DNA of 64,000 nucleotides from Branchiostoma floridae (Eukaryota > Chordata > Leptocardii > Amphioxiformes > Branchiostomatidae): positions 12,651,131-12,715,130 of the forward strand of contig NC_049996.1 in NCBI RefSeq assembly GCF_000003815.2, in the 5' to 3' direction. The notes under the pieces were generated by a model. It made no database searches. It was given only the letters and a program-made list of their open reading frames with translations, and was not told where the DNA came from. A program made the translations under genes and the position numbers. Of the stretch, positions 1 through 12,200 are shown one piece after another. How positions within the stretch are numbered: the stretch's first letter is position 1; the number at the start of each line of letters is the position of its first letter.

Positions 1-1195
1 TGCTGACATTGTCTGGTTGGTAGCTTGTTGATGACATGGCTATGACTGCTCAAACCACCTCTGTGCTAGTTGAACAAACACAAGAACATGAGTGTTAATG
101 ACTTTTAGGGGAGAAAACAACATTATTTGGTGATTAAGTAGATAGTGGAACCTTGGTGTTAAAAACAAATGTCCAACATCAACACACACATTTTTTGCTC
201 GAGGAAGGACGGTCTCCTGATGGAGTATCGTAGTTGGCAATGTCATGTTCACAGCTGTATTTCATAATCCCTTTGATGCAATCCGGCAGACGACATGCCA
301 AACTTCATATGAATGCTGCATTTGTATGTGTGAGATGATGCACTGTGTTTTTTCTAATACCATCACTGTATCTTTTTGGTAATACGACATTGTGAAACAG
401 GGCTACAATGTTGTTCGGTTGTTTAGGTATGCAGTAATTATGTACATAATAAAATTCTATATTTCTGGAGTGGTAACTGATAGAAATTCCATTCTTGAGC
501 AATGGTACAATTGAAAATTATTAGATATAAATTGTGCAAATAACAAGGAGGTTATTTGCATAATTTACGAGCAAATGCTACACTAGACATTTGTTAAGAT
601 GTCTTTCACACTTTCAACAACTTGTTTTTGTCTTGGTCTGTGTCATCACACCTATAGTCAAGTTTTGATGGTTTCATGTAGATACTCCACAAATAAAGAC
701 CATATTTACTTCACGGAGGATTGTGACCTACGGACTCTTGTAATTTGAAACAGCTAATTTTCTGACGGCTTATTTTCTCTAGCAAATGGTGATACACTCT
801 GTCATCTCCTTATAGATGACTCTCCTTCAGAAGACCCCTCAGAAATTTCAAAAGTTGCGAGTTTTCAACCCAATTTGCTCGGGGAGTAATGGTCATGATA
901 ATTTGATGGAAACCAGACGTGAGCAACCTCCCAGATGTAAAGTCACTTCACAACGTGACAAGGTTTTGCTGTTGCAAACCTGACATCAGAAACAGGACAA
1001 ACACAACTTGTTTGTATTTATGCGCAACGTCCTTCGTAACATCTGTTTTGTTAAAAACTTGAAATTTCTATGGACATAACGGTCTAAATTTACCAGTGAC
1101 GCGTGACTTCACTGTCCGTTACTAGAGAAAATGTCCTTGTTTCAACATAATTGAGAGGATTTCACACACATCCTGACACAGATTTTGGTCAGAAC

Positions 1196-1429
1196 TACTT
1201 ACCTTACAGTTATCAGCAACAATACTGGGGAATATTTGAATAGAAACTGACGTTTCTGGAGAAAGATATGGGAAGGACTCCGCAGCGTTCCGTTACTCAC
1301 TCGCCAGACGTGGACGCGGGCGGAAGCTCTGGCAGTGACCCGGAAGTACTCCTCCTTGTAGGTCAAACATTGCCACCTGATTATCCTGATAAAGTTGAAG
1401 AATGCCCTTCTACCGACACTGATTGTTGA
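1196..1429. other. Possible short coding exon, strand unresolved
   Basis: A GC-richer island with coding-like composition on both strands. On the plus strand an ATG at 1268 opens a 53-codon frame beginning MGRTPQRSVTHSPDVDAGG and closing with TGA at 1427-1429. On the minus strand a frame across the same bases leads to two plausible splice donors: one in the middle of the island reading GTGAGTAA, and one reading GTAAGTAG at the left end near 1203. It could be an orphan exon of a gene beyond the left edge or a retroelement remnant. I recognise no family in either reading. Confidence 0.25.
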
Positions 1430-2569
1430 TGACAAACTTGTCGCGTCATGGTATTTACACATTCCCGAAGATCTGACAACTATTTCAACCTCCTTGTTAC
1501 CACCAATTAGTTGTCAATCATGCATTAGTCCATTATCTGCATGTGGGGTATTTGTGTTACATTTTAGATTCCTACTATGGAGAACACTGGAATTACTTGT
1601 ATAACATTTCCTCAGTCATTGTGAAAATTAACTAATCAATTACATCAATTTTTGCTCGTTGGAGTCGTTGCTTAACAAATTGAACAGAAATAAAGAAAAG
1701 TATGCCCTGGAAATTCCTCTCCATGTCACTTAGTTATGAAATGCTTCATCCACAACCTTACAATGGCCAGGATATGTCCACTATGAAGACATCGTTTTTG
1801 AAGAAAGAACACTCTCGGAGACTGTGTTGTGACAGCTAATCTGTGTCCTTTAATGACAAAAGTAAACTTCACTGCCCTAGGATTACACCAATCACTCATG
1901 TCTGCTGGGAATAGACCATTTCATGTTAGTGGGTGGAGGAGACTAACAGCAGGTACATGCATGGGTGAAAACTGTTACAAAACCAGGCAAGATAGCAATG
2001 AAAAAAAAGGAACACATTGTATGAGCAAGACATGAATGATAACATAGCTGAGGACAAGAAACAATATCTGCACAAGGTATTCACCAGCTCAAAGGTCCTC
2101 AATTTTTCATTCCTTTTGTATATACATTGTAGATACATGTAAGTGCTTCTGAGCAAAATACATCAGGTTGGGCCTATCCTCTCAGCCCCATCACCACTTA
2201 AACTAGGTAAAATAATCCTAGGCATACAAAACTGCACTAATACTAAGTACTTATGGACATATTCTACACACTATAATTGACCAAGCAATACAGAGTGATG
2301 TGCAGCAGGATTTGCAAGGAGGTAGACCTCGTGTTAGCACAAACTGTCAAACTTTAGGTCTGTTCTGTTTTCTCATACATAAGTACGTAACCAGAGTGCT
2401 TACAATGGGTACTGTAGATGGTCTTTTCCCAATAAAAATAACTTATACATTCACTTTGACAATGGAAGATGACAATCTTTTTCATCCAAGCCACTATAAC
2501 AAACCCAAACCAATCCTTACATAGATCCATGTTTTTTCTGGGATTTATTTTTGCCATACAAGGGGATAC

Positions 2570-2720
2570 ATGGTTTTTGCCATGTTTTTAGCTCTGTATT
2601 ACACTTGTAGTAATATGATACATTGGAAATGCATATTCGTTGTGTCTTGAATTTGCAGTAGTTACCACTGAAACCAAGACAACAGTACCACCCAGAACAT
2701 TTCATAATTTACAGTAGTTT
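2570..2720. repeat. Dispersed repeat fragment (ATTGGAAATGCATAT family)
   Basis: Contains the motif ATTGGAAATGCATATTYG followed by a short AT-rich body ending near a TACAGTAG-type end. The same motif recurs at about 4993 and, inverted, at about 43213 and 44690. This indicates a dispersed non-coding element rather than chance. No clear inverted termini are left in this copy. Confidence 0.45.
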
Positions 2721-3205
2721 AGTATGGACTTAAAAACCTAAACTTTACCGTAATCAGTCAGTAATCAAGAAAGTATGATTCTATGTGCAATTATCACCTT
2801 TTCCTTTGGTACAGTGGAGTCAAACCATGGTCCACTACTCAATACGTGCAGCATGACTGGGTAGTCCATTCAAATTGTACTGTGAACATTGATTTTTCAC
2901 AAAATAAATGTGAGCAACACATCTTTTGCTTAGCATCACTTATGGAAGTAGAGTGAAAACTGTACAAGTGAACCACGTCTACATAAGGATCACCTGGCCA
3001 ATATGACTTTTTGGTGGTTCCATGGATAATTTTTCCCATTGACACAAGAAATAAGAATCCTGTTCATGGTGACCATCTGTCCACATACACCCGAGTGGTC
3101 TTCTTGCACAGTTTGGACTGTATTCGTCATATTTTTGGTTAATATATGTTGTAAGAGGAAGCAGCTCAGAAAATTGAGCCTTGGATGTAAAAACTAAACT
3201 GTGTT

Positions 3206-6200
3206 TTATCTTCTGCGCCTGGAATCATATTCATCCCTATCCACCTCCCTCCTGTCATACTCCTCCCTATCCACTTCTCTCCTTCTGTCGCTCCTCCCTC
3301 TGTCCCGTTCGCTGTATTTATCGGCGTACTGATCCTCGTACTTCCGTTTGTTGCGTCTGGGTTCGGGCGACTTGGAGCTCCGTGCACGCCGGTTTTCCTT
3401 GTCCTCTCCTCTGTCTCTATAGTCCCTCCCTCTTTCCTCCTCATTTCTCCCTCTCTCCCTTTCGTATGTCTCCGTTTCTTCCTCCTCTCTGGCCTTTCTA
3501 GAGCTTGTTCGTCCATCCTCTCTCCCCCTCTCTCTATCATAGGAGTCGTAATAATCCTCCCTTTCCTCCACCCTTCTCCTACTCCCCTCTCGAGGGTATT
3601 CATTTCTCTCTTCATCACTTCTCCTCCCCCCTCGTTCCTCATATCTCTCCCTCCTGCTGTCTTCCATTCTTCTATCCTCCCCCCTCCCCCAGTCCCTGTT
3701 GTCCTCCTGGTCCCTCTCATCTCTTCTCTCCCTCCCACCTCGTTCTGTTCTTTCCTCCCTGCCCCTTTCCCTACTTCTGTCGCCCCACTCTCTCTCCCTC
3801 CCTCGATCATAGTCTCTGTTCCTGTTACTCTGCTCCCCCTCCCACTCGTCCCCTCTTCCTCTCCGCTGTTCTCTCCTTCTGTCTTCTCTCTCTCCATCTT
3901 CTCTCCAGGCCCTCTGGTCCTCCTCCCTGTACTTAACCACATCCCTCCCTCGATGATCTCTTGGTTCATATCTCTCTTCCTCCCTCTCGTCTGGCGCATC
4001 ATAATCATAATACGGTTGGTCCCGTCTCCTCACAAAGTCACGTTCGGGATACTGTTCCCTCCACCTATAGTCACGTTCCTCATCTCTCCCCCTTTCGCTG
4101 CGATCATTGCGTTCATAACGATCATTTCTAGGCGGACTTTCTCTTGTCTGCACGGCTTTGGGAGACTCTCTGTTCCTATCACTATCAGGACTTGGGGTAT
4201 CCTTTCTTTTCTTCCTCTTGTTCTTGTCTTCTCTTGCCACCTCCCTTTTGTCTTTGCCTTTCTTCTTCTTCTTCTTTTTGTCGTCTTCCGAATCGGAATC
4301 AGAAGAGCTCCCTGGTGAAGAAACAACAAAGACATTGTCACATGCTTTACTCTCTCTGACTGTAACAGCATAAAAGTGTTCTCAATACAGTTTTAGCTCA
4401 CTGAAGAGCAAAAACTGGAGTCTTCCACTGGTCAAGACAGACCCTATGTACATAATTTACAGCTTCATTGTACCGGGGGAAATTCCCCTAGCTCTTTTCA
4501 ACAAGCACAATTAACAGTGGACCGTGGCATAACATCCCGTCCTAAGGACTGCAACCTTTTCGGGTAGAATGAATGTTGGGTGAGCGACACAGCCGAAATC
4601 GAACTCACGGCTTCTAGTTCCAGAGGCAGGGCCGCTAACCACTGGACTACGCACGCTACATTGAAGAGCATAGATGTTAGGGATTATGGCATAGGGGTCA
4701 AAAGTTAAAGGTTAGGACTGACCTGAGTCACTGCTACTGCTGCTTCCACTGCTGCTGTCGGATGAACTGTCGCTGTCGCTATCGCTGTCACTGTCCGAAC
4801 TGGAAGAGTCCGAAGACTCCACCTCCTGCGTCTGCTGCATGATGAGCTTGGGCGCGTTCTTCAGGTGTTCACGCAGCTCGTCACTGGAAATAACATATTA
4901 CATTCAGATTACTGTAAATACTTATACTTTTGCAAAGACATTTTCATTTTTTTATGTTTGCGATTGAACTGATTCTGTAGTACAGTAGTAATACATTGGA
5001 AATGCATATTTGCACCGCCAAAAAAGGGTGGATGAAACCATATGAAATATTTGACTCGGAGATATACAGTAATTTACATTGACACAAAGACAGAGTAAAT
5101 TTGATTTCAAAGAAGCTGAACAAATAGTGTAAGAACATTCACTAGAATCTATGAAATACAAGCCTGTAGAAAGCTAAGTATCACATAAATACAGTTGAAA
5201 TAGCCTAACTATCCTACCAAAACTGAGAGGAATAAGTACACATGAAATTTGTTCTCTGATTTGTGTTAGTTACTTACGTGAGGCCTCCCAGACCAATGGA
5301 TGTGAAGAAATTGATGGAGAAACGTGTGTTACGAGGGTTGTCTCTCGGGAACAGGCCTTCGAAGTACGGGGCATAGAACCTGTGGGGGAGATTGGGATAA
5401 ACAATTTAAACAAAACTTGAAAAAAAAAGCGTGGCAAAAGAAATATGTCATACTATTTTAGTCTGACACTGACTCAATTCAGCCATTGAAAACAGGGATA
5501 ATTGAGAAGGCATAACAAGCTAAAATATTCACCCCTCTGTTTGTTTGTTTTTCACACAAGTGGCAGCCTTCAGATGTAACACCCCAGTTTTATACAGTAG
5601 GTACCAGACTGTAAGGTTTGATCCACTCATAAAACATGAGATCAACAAAAATGCATTTTTGTGAACTTAAAAGGAACGATTAAACAACAAAAATCAACAA
5701 GGGCTCCCAAACAGTGAGTGGGTTCGGTTGGGGAACATTTAAAACTGGAGACTGCCTTGGTCAAATGTAATATAAATGTATTTGGTCTCATCAATGCCAC
5801 AACATAGTACAATGCTTAACATGCTTCCAAAACAAACTTATTCACGGATTCACGTATATCTTTGTGTTGGAAGAAAGTTTAGCATTGTACTATGATTACT
5901 ACTGACACAGATGATCTTCCATGATGGTGTCATAAACAGTTAAAAAGTGTGTCTTACTGGTCCTTGAAGCGAGCATTGAGTTTCTGAAGACCCATGTACT
6001 CCGACAGCTCCTGGAACAGGATCTTGATGAAGATACGACTTGAAGACGTCGTCTCCTCCTCATTAAGGTGGATACACTCAAGAACCTATAGAAGAAAAAT
6101 GAAGCAATCAGAGATGGCTGACTTCACCCCTGTACCCACAGTGTTTTGTGACTGTCCCACAGAGAGAGAAAAGCAGCATTGAAGATGTATGGAAACACAC

Positions 6201-9200
6201 TAAAACAGATAAGACATAAATAATACCTCTGTATTAAAGTTCCCATAATGTACAGATTGACTGGTATACAAATATCTTTAGGGACCGTACGGCGTTTAGT
6301 GAGGGGGGAGGGCCGGTCGCCAGAGGGTCGGGTCAAAAAATTTTTGCATGGCCCTCCCCCCAGGTAAATTTTTTTTTGCTAGGCCCTCCCCCCAAGACAA
6401 AATATTTTTGCTTGGCCCTCCCCCCTCCTATCAACTTTGAAAAAAAAATATTCAAGACGCCAATAAAACACTGCGCTCCCGCATTCGGAAATGTCCTTTG
6501 CGTCATACTTTTTCATGATTTTCATCGAGAAGCAGATCTCTCACCCCTAGTAAAAAATGGAAAACAGAATGGCTCAAAATATCTGCTTAATAGAGGCATA
6601 AATATTTGCTTTATAGAAGCTATTTCATTGTTTTGATATTAAAACAACACCTAAAAAGCATTTGTACCTGGATTTCTAGTAGATTTGCGCCACGAAGCGG
6701 CGCGCGCCCCGCTCCCTAAATTTACGTATTGCAAGCTCGCGGGCCTGAGCGGCTTGACGGAAACTATTTTCAATTTACATATATTTTGGACTTTTTCTTG
6801 GTTCTGTGGTGGTAATAACTTACGGTTAATCTGGGGAAAAATGAAAACCAAAACGACAGCACGATTCGACTTCCAAAACTGTAGTGGGGAGGGGGGCGCC
6901 GACGCGTGACGCTGATTTTCCCACGGCGGGGTAAGACCGGTCGCCGGCGGGCGTGAGACCGCAGACTTGCAGGAGATATTTTAGAAATGACACGCTTTTT
7001 TTGCCACGATTTCCTGCATTGCTTTTTTATGGGAAAATTTGCTGGTTAGATGACATTTCTATGAAAAAAAAAAATACGAGGGTTTCAAGTTTTTGAGAAC
7101 GACGTTCCGAACACCATGTTCGGCGCCAAAGGCACGAAGAATCGCAAGGTAGGTCCGGGAGAATTTTGAAATCTTGACCCTCTTAAAAGCTATTTCCTTC
7201 AGTTGGAGGAGATATTTTGTTGACAAACAAAGCTAACTTTAATAGCATTTCAATTTAGAAATACAAAATTAAATCCCCCTCCAAACACATTATCACGATG
7301 TCGGTCATCAAAGGCGCGAGACCGGTCACGTCAAAAGGGATCCAGGGAAATTTGCAAATATTTACCCTCGAGCTCTGAAACGCCATTTCTTACATTTTGA
7401 GGGCAATAAGACAGGGGTACATTTTGCTGGCAGACTAATACAGAGTTTAATAACATTTCTGTACGTGAAGAAGGTTTTCGAGGGCATCATGCATAAGCCC
7501 CGCCCCCTCCCTTTCGCATTTTCACTGTGTCCCGAGCGCCAACCTCGGGCGATCCCTTGCAGAGGTCCAGAAATATTTTGAAATCTTGACCCTCTGAAAC
7601 GCCGTTTCTTGGATTTTAAGGGACATATTTTGCTGGCAGACCAAGCTATTTTTTTTTTGCTTGGCCCTCCCCCAAGTAAAAAAAATTTTGCTAGGCCCTC
7701 CCCCTGGCAAAATATTTTTTTGCTTGGCCCTCCCCCCCCTGGCGACCGGCCCTCCCCCCTCGCTAAATGCCGTACGGTCCCTTAGTGCTTCAAGATCGCT
7801 CACAACTACAAAATCTCAGAACACCTTTCTGTCTTGTCAACTGTTCTAAGCAACTGGTGCCATATATTCCACATCAGATCAGGTCATGCTGTGCACATTG
7901 CAGCATTGCTACCTAGCAATCCACATAGAAACTATTGCATAGGGTAACCTCCTAGAGGAAGTCATGCAGTGCACCAGCACCACCTAGCAATCTAAGTAGG
8001 AATTGTATATTGTAATTTATCCAGGAGAGTAGACTCACAGTCCAGGGGATAGCATCCGTGTAGAGCAGGTGGCCGAAGAACTTGGCGACGTTGCGGAGCT
8101 TGTTGGTCTCCAGGCGGTGGCAGGTTGTGTACTGCTCTACAAATATTTTCTCGTATTCCGCAACAAACTCTTTCTTCAGCTGGCAGAAACGCTGCAAAGA
8201 TACAAAATTGTTGTATAGAAATAAATTACAAATTGTGTGGCAAGTTCGGCAAAAGCTATGTTTTTGCCAGTAGCAGAATACATTGTTTTTCTGGTGTATC
8301 CTTCTCCTATCTTATTCTGTCTGTACCCAATCATAGTTTAGATTAGATATAAGCTGTGCAGCAAATATGGGAAAACATTCTGTATTTTTGCAAACCTTTT
8401 TTGTTGAGCTTATATAAGTTTTCTGGAATAAGGGTGTTATAATGTATTGTGAAATCGAAATGAAAGCATAAATTCTAATTTTTAAATCTAATGTATTTAC
8501 CTGACCAAGAAGGCCGAAGAACTTCTCATAGGAGCGCTGCTGGGAACAACAGTCCACAATCATGTGGCAGAACTCGTACTGAAAACAAAAGACACAGTCA
8601 GTAAACCATCTGCTCTGAAGGGAATCATGTGAAATTGTTGTATACCTAAAAGCTGTCTATTTCTACTATTGGAAAAATCCTCGAAAAAAATATTTAGTGA
8701 GGTACAAGTTCTGAAGTATTGTTAGCTATTGAGTGTTAGTAGGCTGTATCTATATAACATATTCTTAACAGCAAAGCCTACCTCTTGTCCAGGTTTGATG
8801 TCCATTTTCATCATCTTGTGAGCACACTCTTCAAAATCCAAGCTGTGTACAAGAACAGAAACATGGGTCTGAGAAATAATGCTCATACAGGATCCTTCAT
8901 AAGTAACTCACTGATTTTTTCCACATTCAATATTCAATGATATCTAAAATCACCGGTCCAGAGAATATATATGCTTTCAGCTGTTATGCTGCCTAGACAG
9001 AAGACAAGAAATGTGATGACCTACTCTGGGACCTTTGAACTGTTTTTCTGTGCCATACATAACATGTATGTGGAAACCAGGCACTCAACTGTTTTCAAAT
9101 AAATATGGACACACAAACAGAGAAGACAGAAACAAAACCTCTGTACATGGACATAATAAACAAACCAACAAACCTTGACTGGACAGTCAGGTAGATGGTT

Positions 9201-12200
9201 CTGCGGAGTGCCACCAGGTTGGTCTCTGTCATGTCTTCAATCTGCATCTTAGTCTCTGAAGATAGAGAAATAAATGTCTTAGACAACAATTAACTGGAAA
9301 ACAAGACTTTAAAAGGAAAACTAGATCTTCTACATTGATCTATGCTAAATGTGTCAAAACCTTCATTGCAAATGCAGGAAACTTTATAGATAGATATGTG
9401 ACTTCAAAATCAAAAGTGTGTTGAAAAAAAATTTATACAGACTTTTCAATGGCTATCTGTCGTCTTCATAAGTACAAAGTAAACAGTTTCTATCAGTGAA
9501 ATGCAAACTTGTCTATGGATGGTACAGATTTGATTGACAGTTTTGATTGACAGGACCCTACCTTCAGCCTCCTCATCATCCGAGTCGTCCTCATCCTCAT
9601 CACTGTCGCTCCCCTCCTCACCACTACTGGAGCCAGACTCATCTGACTCATCCAGGATTTCTGTGCACAGGACAAACAAAAAACAACACAAATGTCTTCT
9701 CTTTGCCTTCTTCATTCGTCATAAAAGGCCCAAGTTCACAGATGGTTCCAAGCATATGGGCCTGAAACTAGAACATCATGACTTTTGGGCAAACACTTCA
9801 TTATGCCAAATGACACCACAAAACTATATCATTACTGTACTTCACTACACTTATGTAGGATTCTCAGCAGGATTTTTTCACATTGTGGGGGGCATCTTTA
9901 TAGTGCACAAAAGTCATGTGGCAAGTGGAATGTTCCCCAGAAATTCTGAATCTATAACTATAAGAAACACCATTCATTCCTTTCTATGAAATAAAACTAC
10001 CATTATTTTACAAAAGTTACAAAACTGTTACTGGCCATCTGATGTATACAAAACTGCTTTACTCAAAGAAATAGAAGACACACGAAGCAAACCACTACAC
10101 TGCAGACAAATATGTGATCTTGATCTTTATCTGCTAGCAAATTTGAAGAACAGGAATCCAAAACTGACCATGAAATACTCTTTGACAGAAAACATACCTT
10201 TCTTGATGAGCTTGTACTTGTCTTCATTCTGTTGGAACTCAGGATCCACCTTGAAGACATCTGATGTACAAGAGACAAAAATACAGTTTGAGTAACAAAA
10301 CATCTTTAAAATAGCATTATACATGTAATAACAAAAAACACAATGTGAATCATTTATAACTGTAAGTGTCCTTTATTTTCACTGGGACAATGGCCAAGTG
10401 GGAAGAGTGTTCCCCTTGTATTAAGTAGGTTGTGAGTTTGATTCCTGTCCAAGGCTTTGAAATGGTACATGCTAATTTGCCTGCATAGCACTCTGCATCT
10501 GGGACAGAGTATGGTACTTGAACACCCAAACCACTACCGGTGGACTAGCCCTCTGCAATAGACTAGTGATTGCACAAATCTGTGTGGCGCAGGACTACAG
10601 AAACAGAGATGGGCAATGCCCAATGCACCATTTGGTGCATTAAGAACACTATATAGTTATTACATGTCCATTGACGCATATGAAAACTGTACTAAAATCC
10701 AAGTAGTATCCATTGTTTGATTACACTGCTGCTGGGATCCCTGACACAGGGGTAGGCAGCAGGTAGCTAGTCTTAACATGGCGTTTCCAAGTGGCTCTGT
10801 CTAGTAGGCTACTTAGACCGCACATTGCCATATCTCTCCTTACACCTTCCATCCCAGATTTCCAGACCTCAAAATTCTCAAATGTAACAAAAATTGTTTT
10901 TAAAAGTTTAAGAAGCCTTACTGAGGATGTCTTCAGTCTTGAGTTCATCGTCCAGTGAGATGAGATGGGTGATCTGGTCCTCTTCATCTACCATGTCCAG
11001 CCCCTCCGAGATGGACGGGAAGTTCTGGAAGTTGTCCTTCCGCACGGCGAACATCACCTCGATCATGTACTGTACGCGCTTGTCGATCTGAGCCTCGTGT
11101 AGGATGCTACGCAGTCGCTCAAAGATAGCTGGAAGTGACAAGTCAAGAAAGTATTGTTACTGGGAATGTTACTAAGAGATGGTTTGTAACATACTGTAAA
11201 TTCACTTATTTTTGCCATGACTTGATTTCACAGTAGGAACGAGGTATTTGCAGTAGTTCAAGTCTACAGTGGAAACAACTCTGTATTACAGTAGCTATAC
11301 AAAATACATATTTGCCACGTCATGACTTTGCAGTATGAGGTCACCACAAAAAAACAATAAACGCCCCAAGGTCTATGGTAACTTTACTGAAGTGAGTGAT
11401 GGTCAAATGCTGTTTTAAAACCACAAATTGTTAATCAACAGATTAGAAGACAATTTGGTATATAATTGTTGAGATGTAATGTTGGTTGCAAAAAGGACAG
11501 AAATATGAAAGTCAAATCATTCTGTTAAAAGGAGGATTAAGAAGACAACAAAACTAAATTCAACACAGAAAGTTCAGGAAGTTGACTTTGCTCGTCTTTT
11601 CCCCATATGCAAACTTTTCTGTTGAGCATATTTTGTGGGGGGCCTTACCGTGGATGCCTCTTGGGGAAACTTCGGTGAGTTTCAGCCCAGAGTCCTTGAG
11701 GAACCCAACAGCCACTTCCACACTGTCATCTGTAGGGTTCTCCAACAGGAGGGTCAGGATCTCCAGGGCTAACAACTCATGGGCCTGGGGACAACAGAGA
11801 GTTCAAAAATTAATTTATCATCCTACAGTATTAATGACTATGTTGCAATTCCTTTGTCACCTATGTGTATGGAGGTATGCTGTAATACCGGCTCTCACCA
11901 TTCATTAACAATAATAACATGAAGTGAAGAGCAAAAGGTCTGAGTTGACAGAGTGACAGGAAGTAGACTTCAGAGTGGATAGAATTTGTCATTTGTCAAC
12001 CTTGAGTTGCTAAGAAGTGCATAAAGTGATCCCATTAATGTGCCAAAAGATAATACAGATGTCCTACAAATTTGCAGCTATTTAATGGAAAATATGCCAC
12101 CAATGGAGAAAACAGAAATAGAGCAAGTATTTTAAGTCATCAATATCAGCACAAACATCTCTAACCCATATACAGCAGGACTATAAATTTTATGACAGGA

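Larger units (their letters stand above)
1..3205. other. Left-flank spacer without a convincing gene
   Basis: I see no reading frame here with the codon bias, splice signals or family resemblance shown by the genes further right. The stretch is AT-rich. It contains one short GC-richer island near 1260-1430 and a dispersed repeat near 2570-2720, both listed separately. The 3' untranslated region of CWC22 must run into its right end, because the CWC22 stop codon lies at 3206-3208. A possible minus-strand polyadenylation signal (TTTATT on the plus strand) lies near 2544-2549, but that distance makes it uncertain. Confidence 0.6.

Noticed and set aside
3505-3936. 143-codon plus-strand frame rich in Pro, Ser and Cys
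   Set aside because: It is the antisense of the Arg/Glu/Asp-rich terminal exon of CWC22. The purine-rich coding strand makes the complement free of stops.
3166-4008. 280-codon minus-strand frame rich in Gly, Arg and Glu
   Set aside because: A shifted frame of the same CWC22 exon. The true frame is fixed by in-phase splicing to the exon at 4723-4883.
9534-9989. 151-codon plus-strand frame starting with a Ser run
   Set aside because: Its first part is antisense to the acidic Ser/Asp/Glu exon of CWC22 (9562-9660). The rest is intron without coding character.
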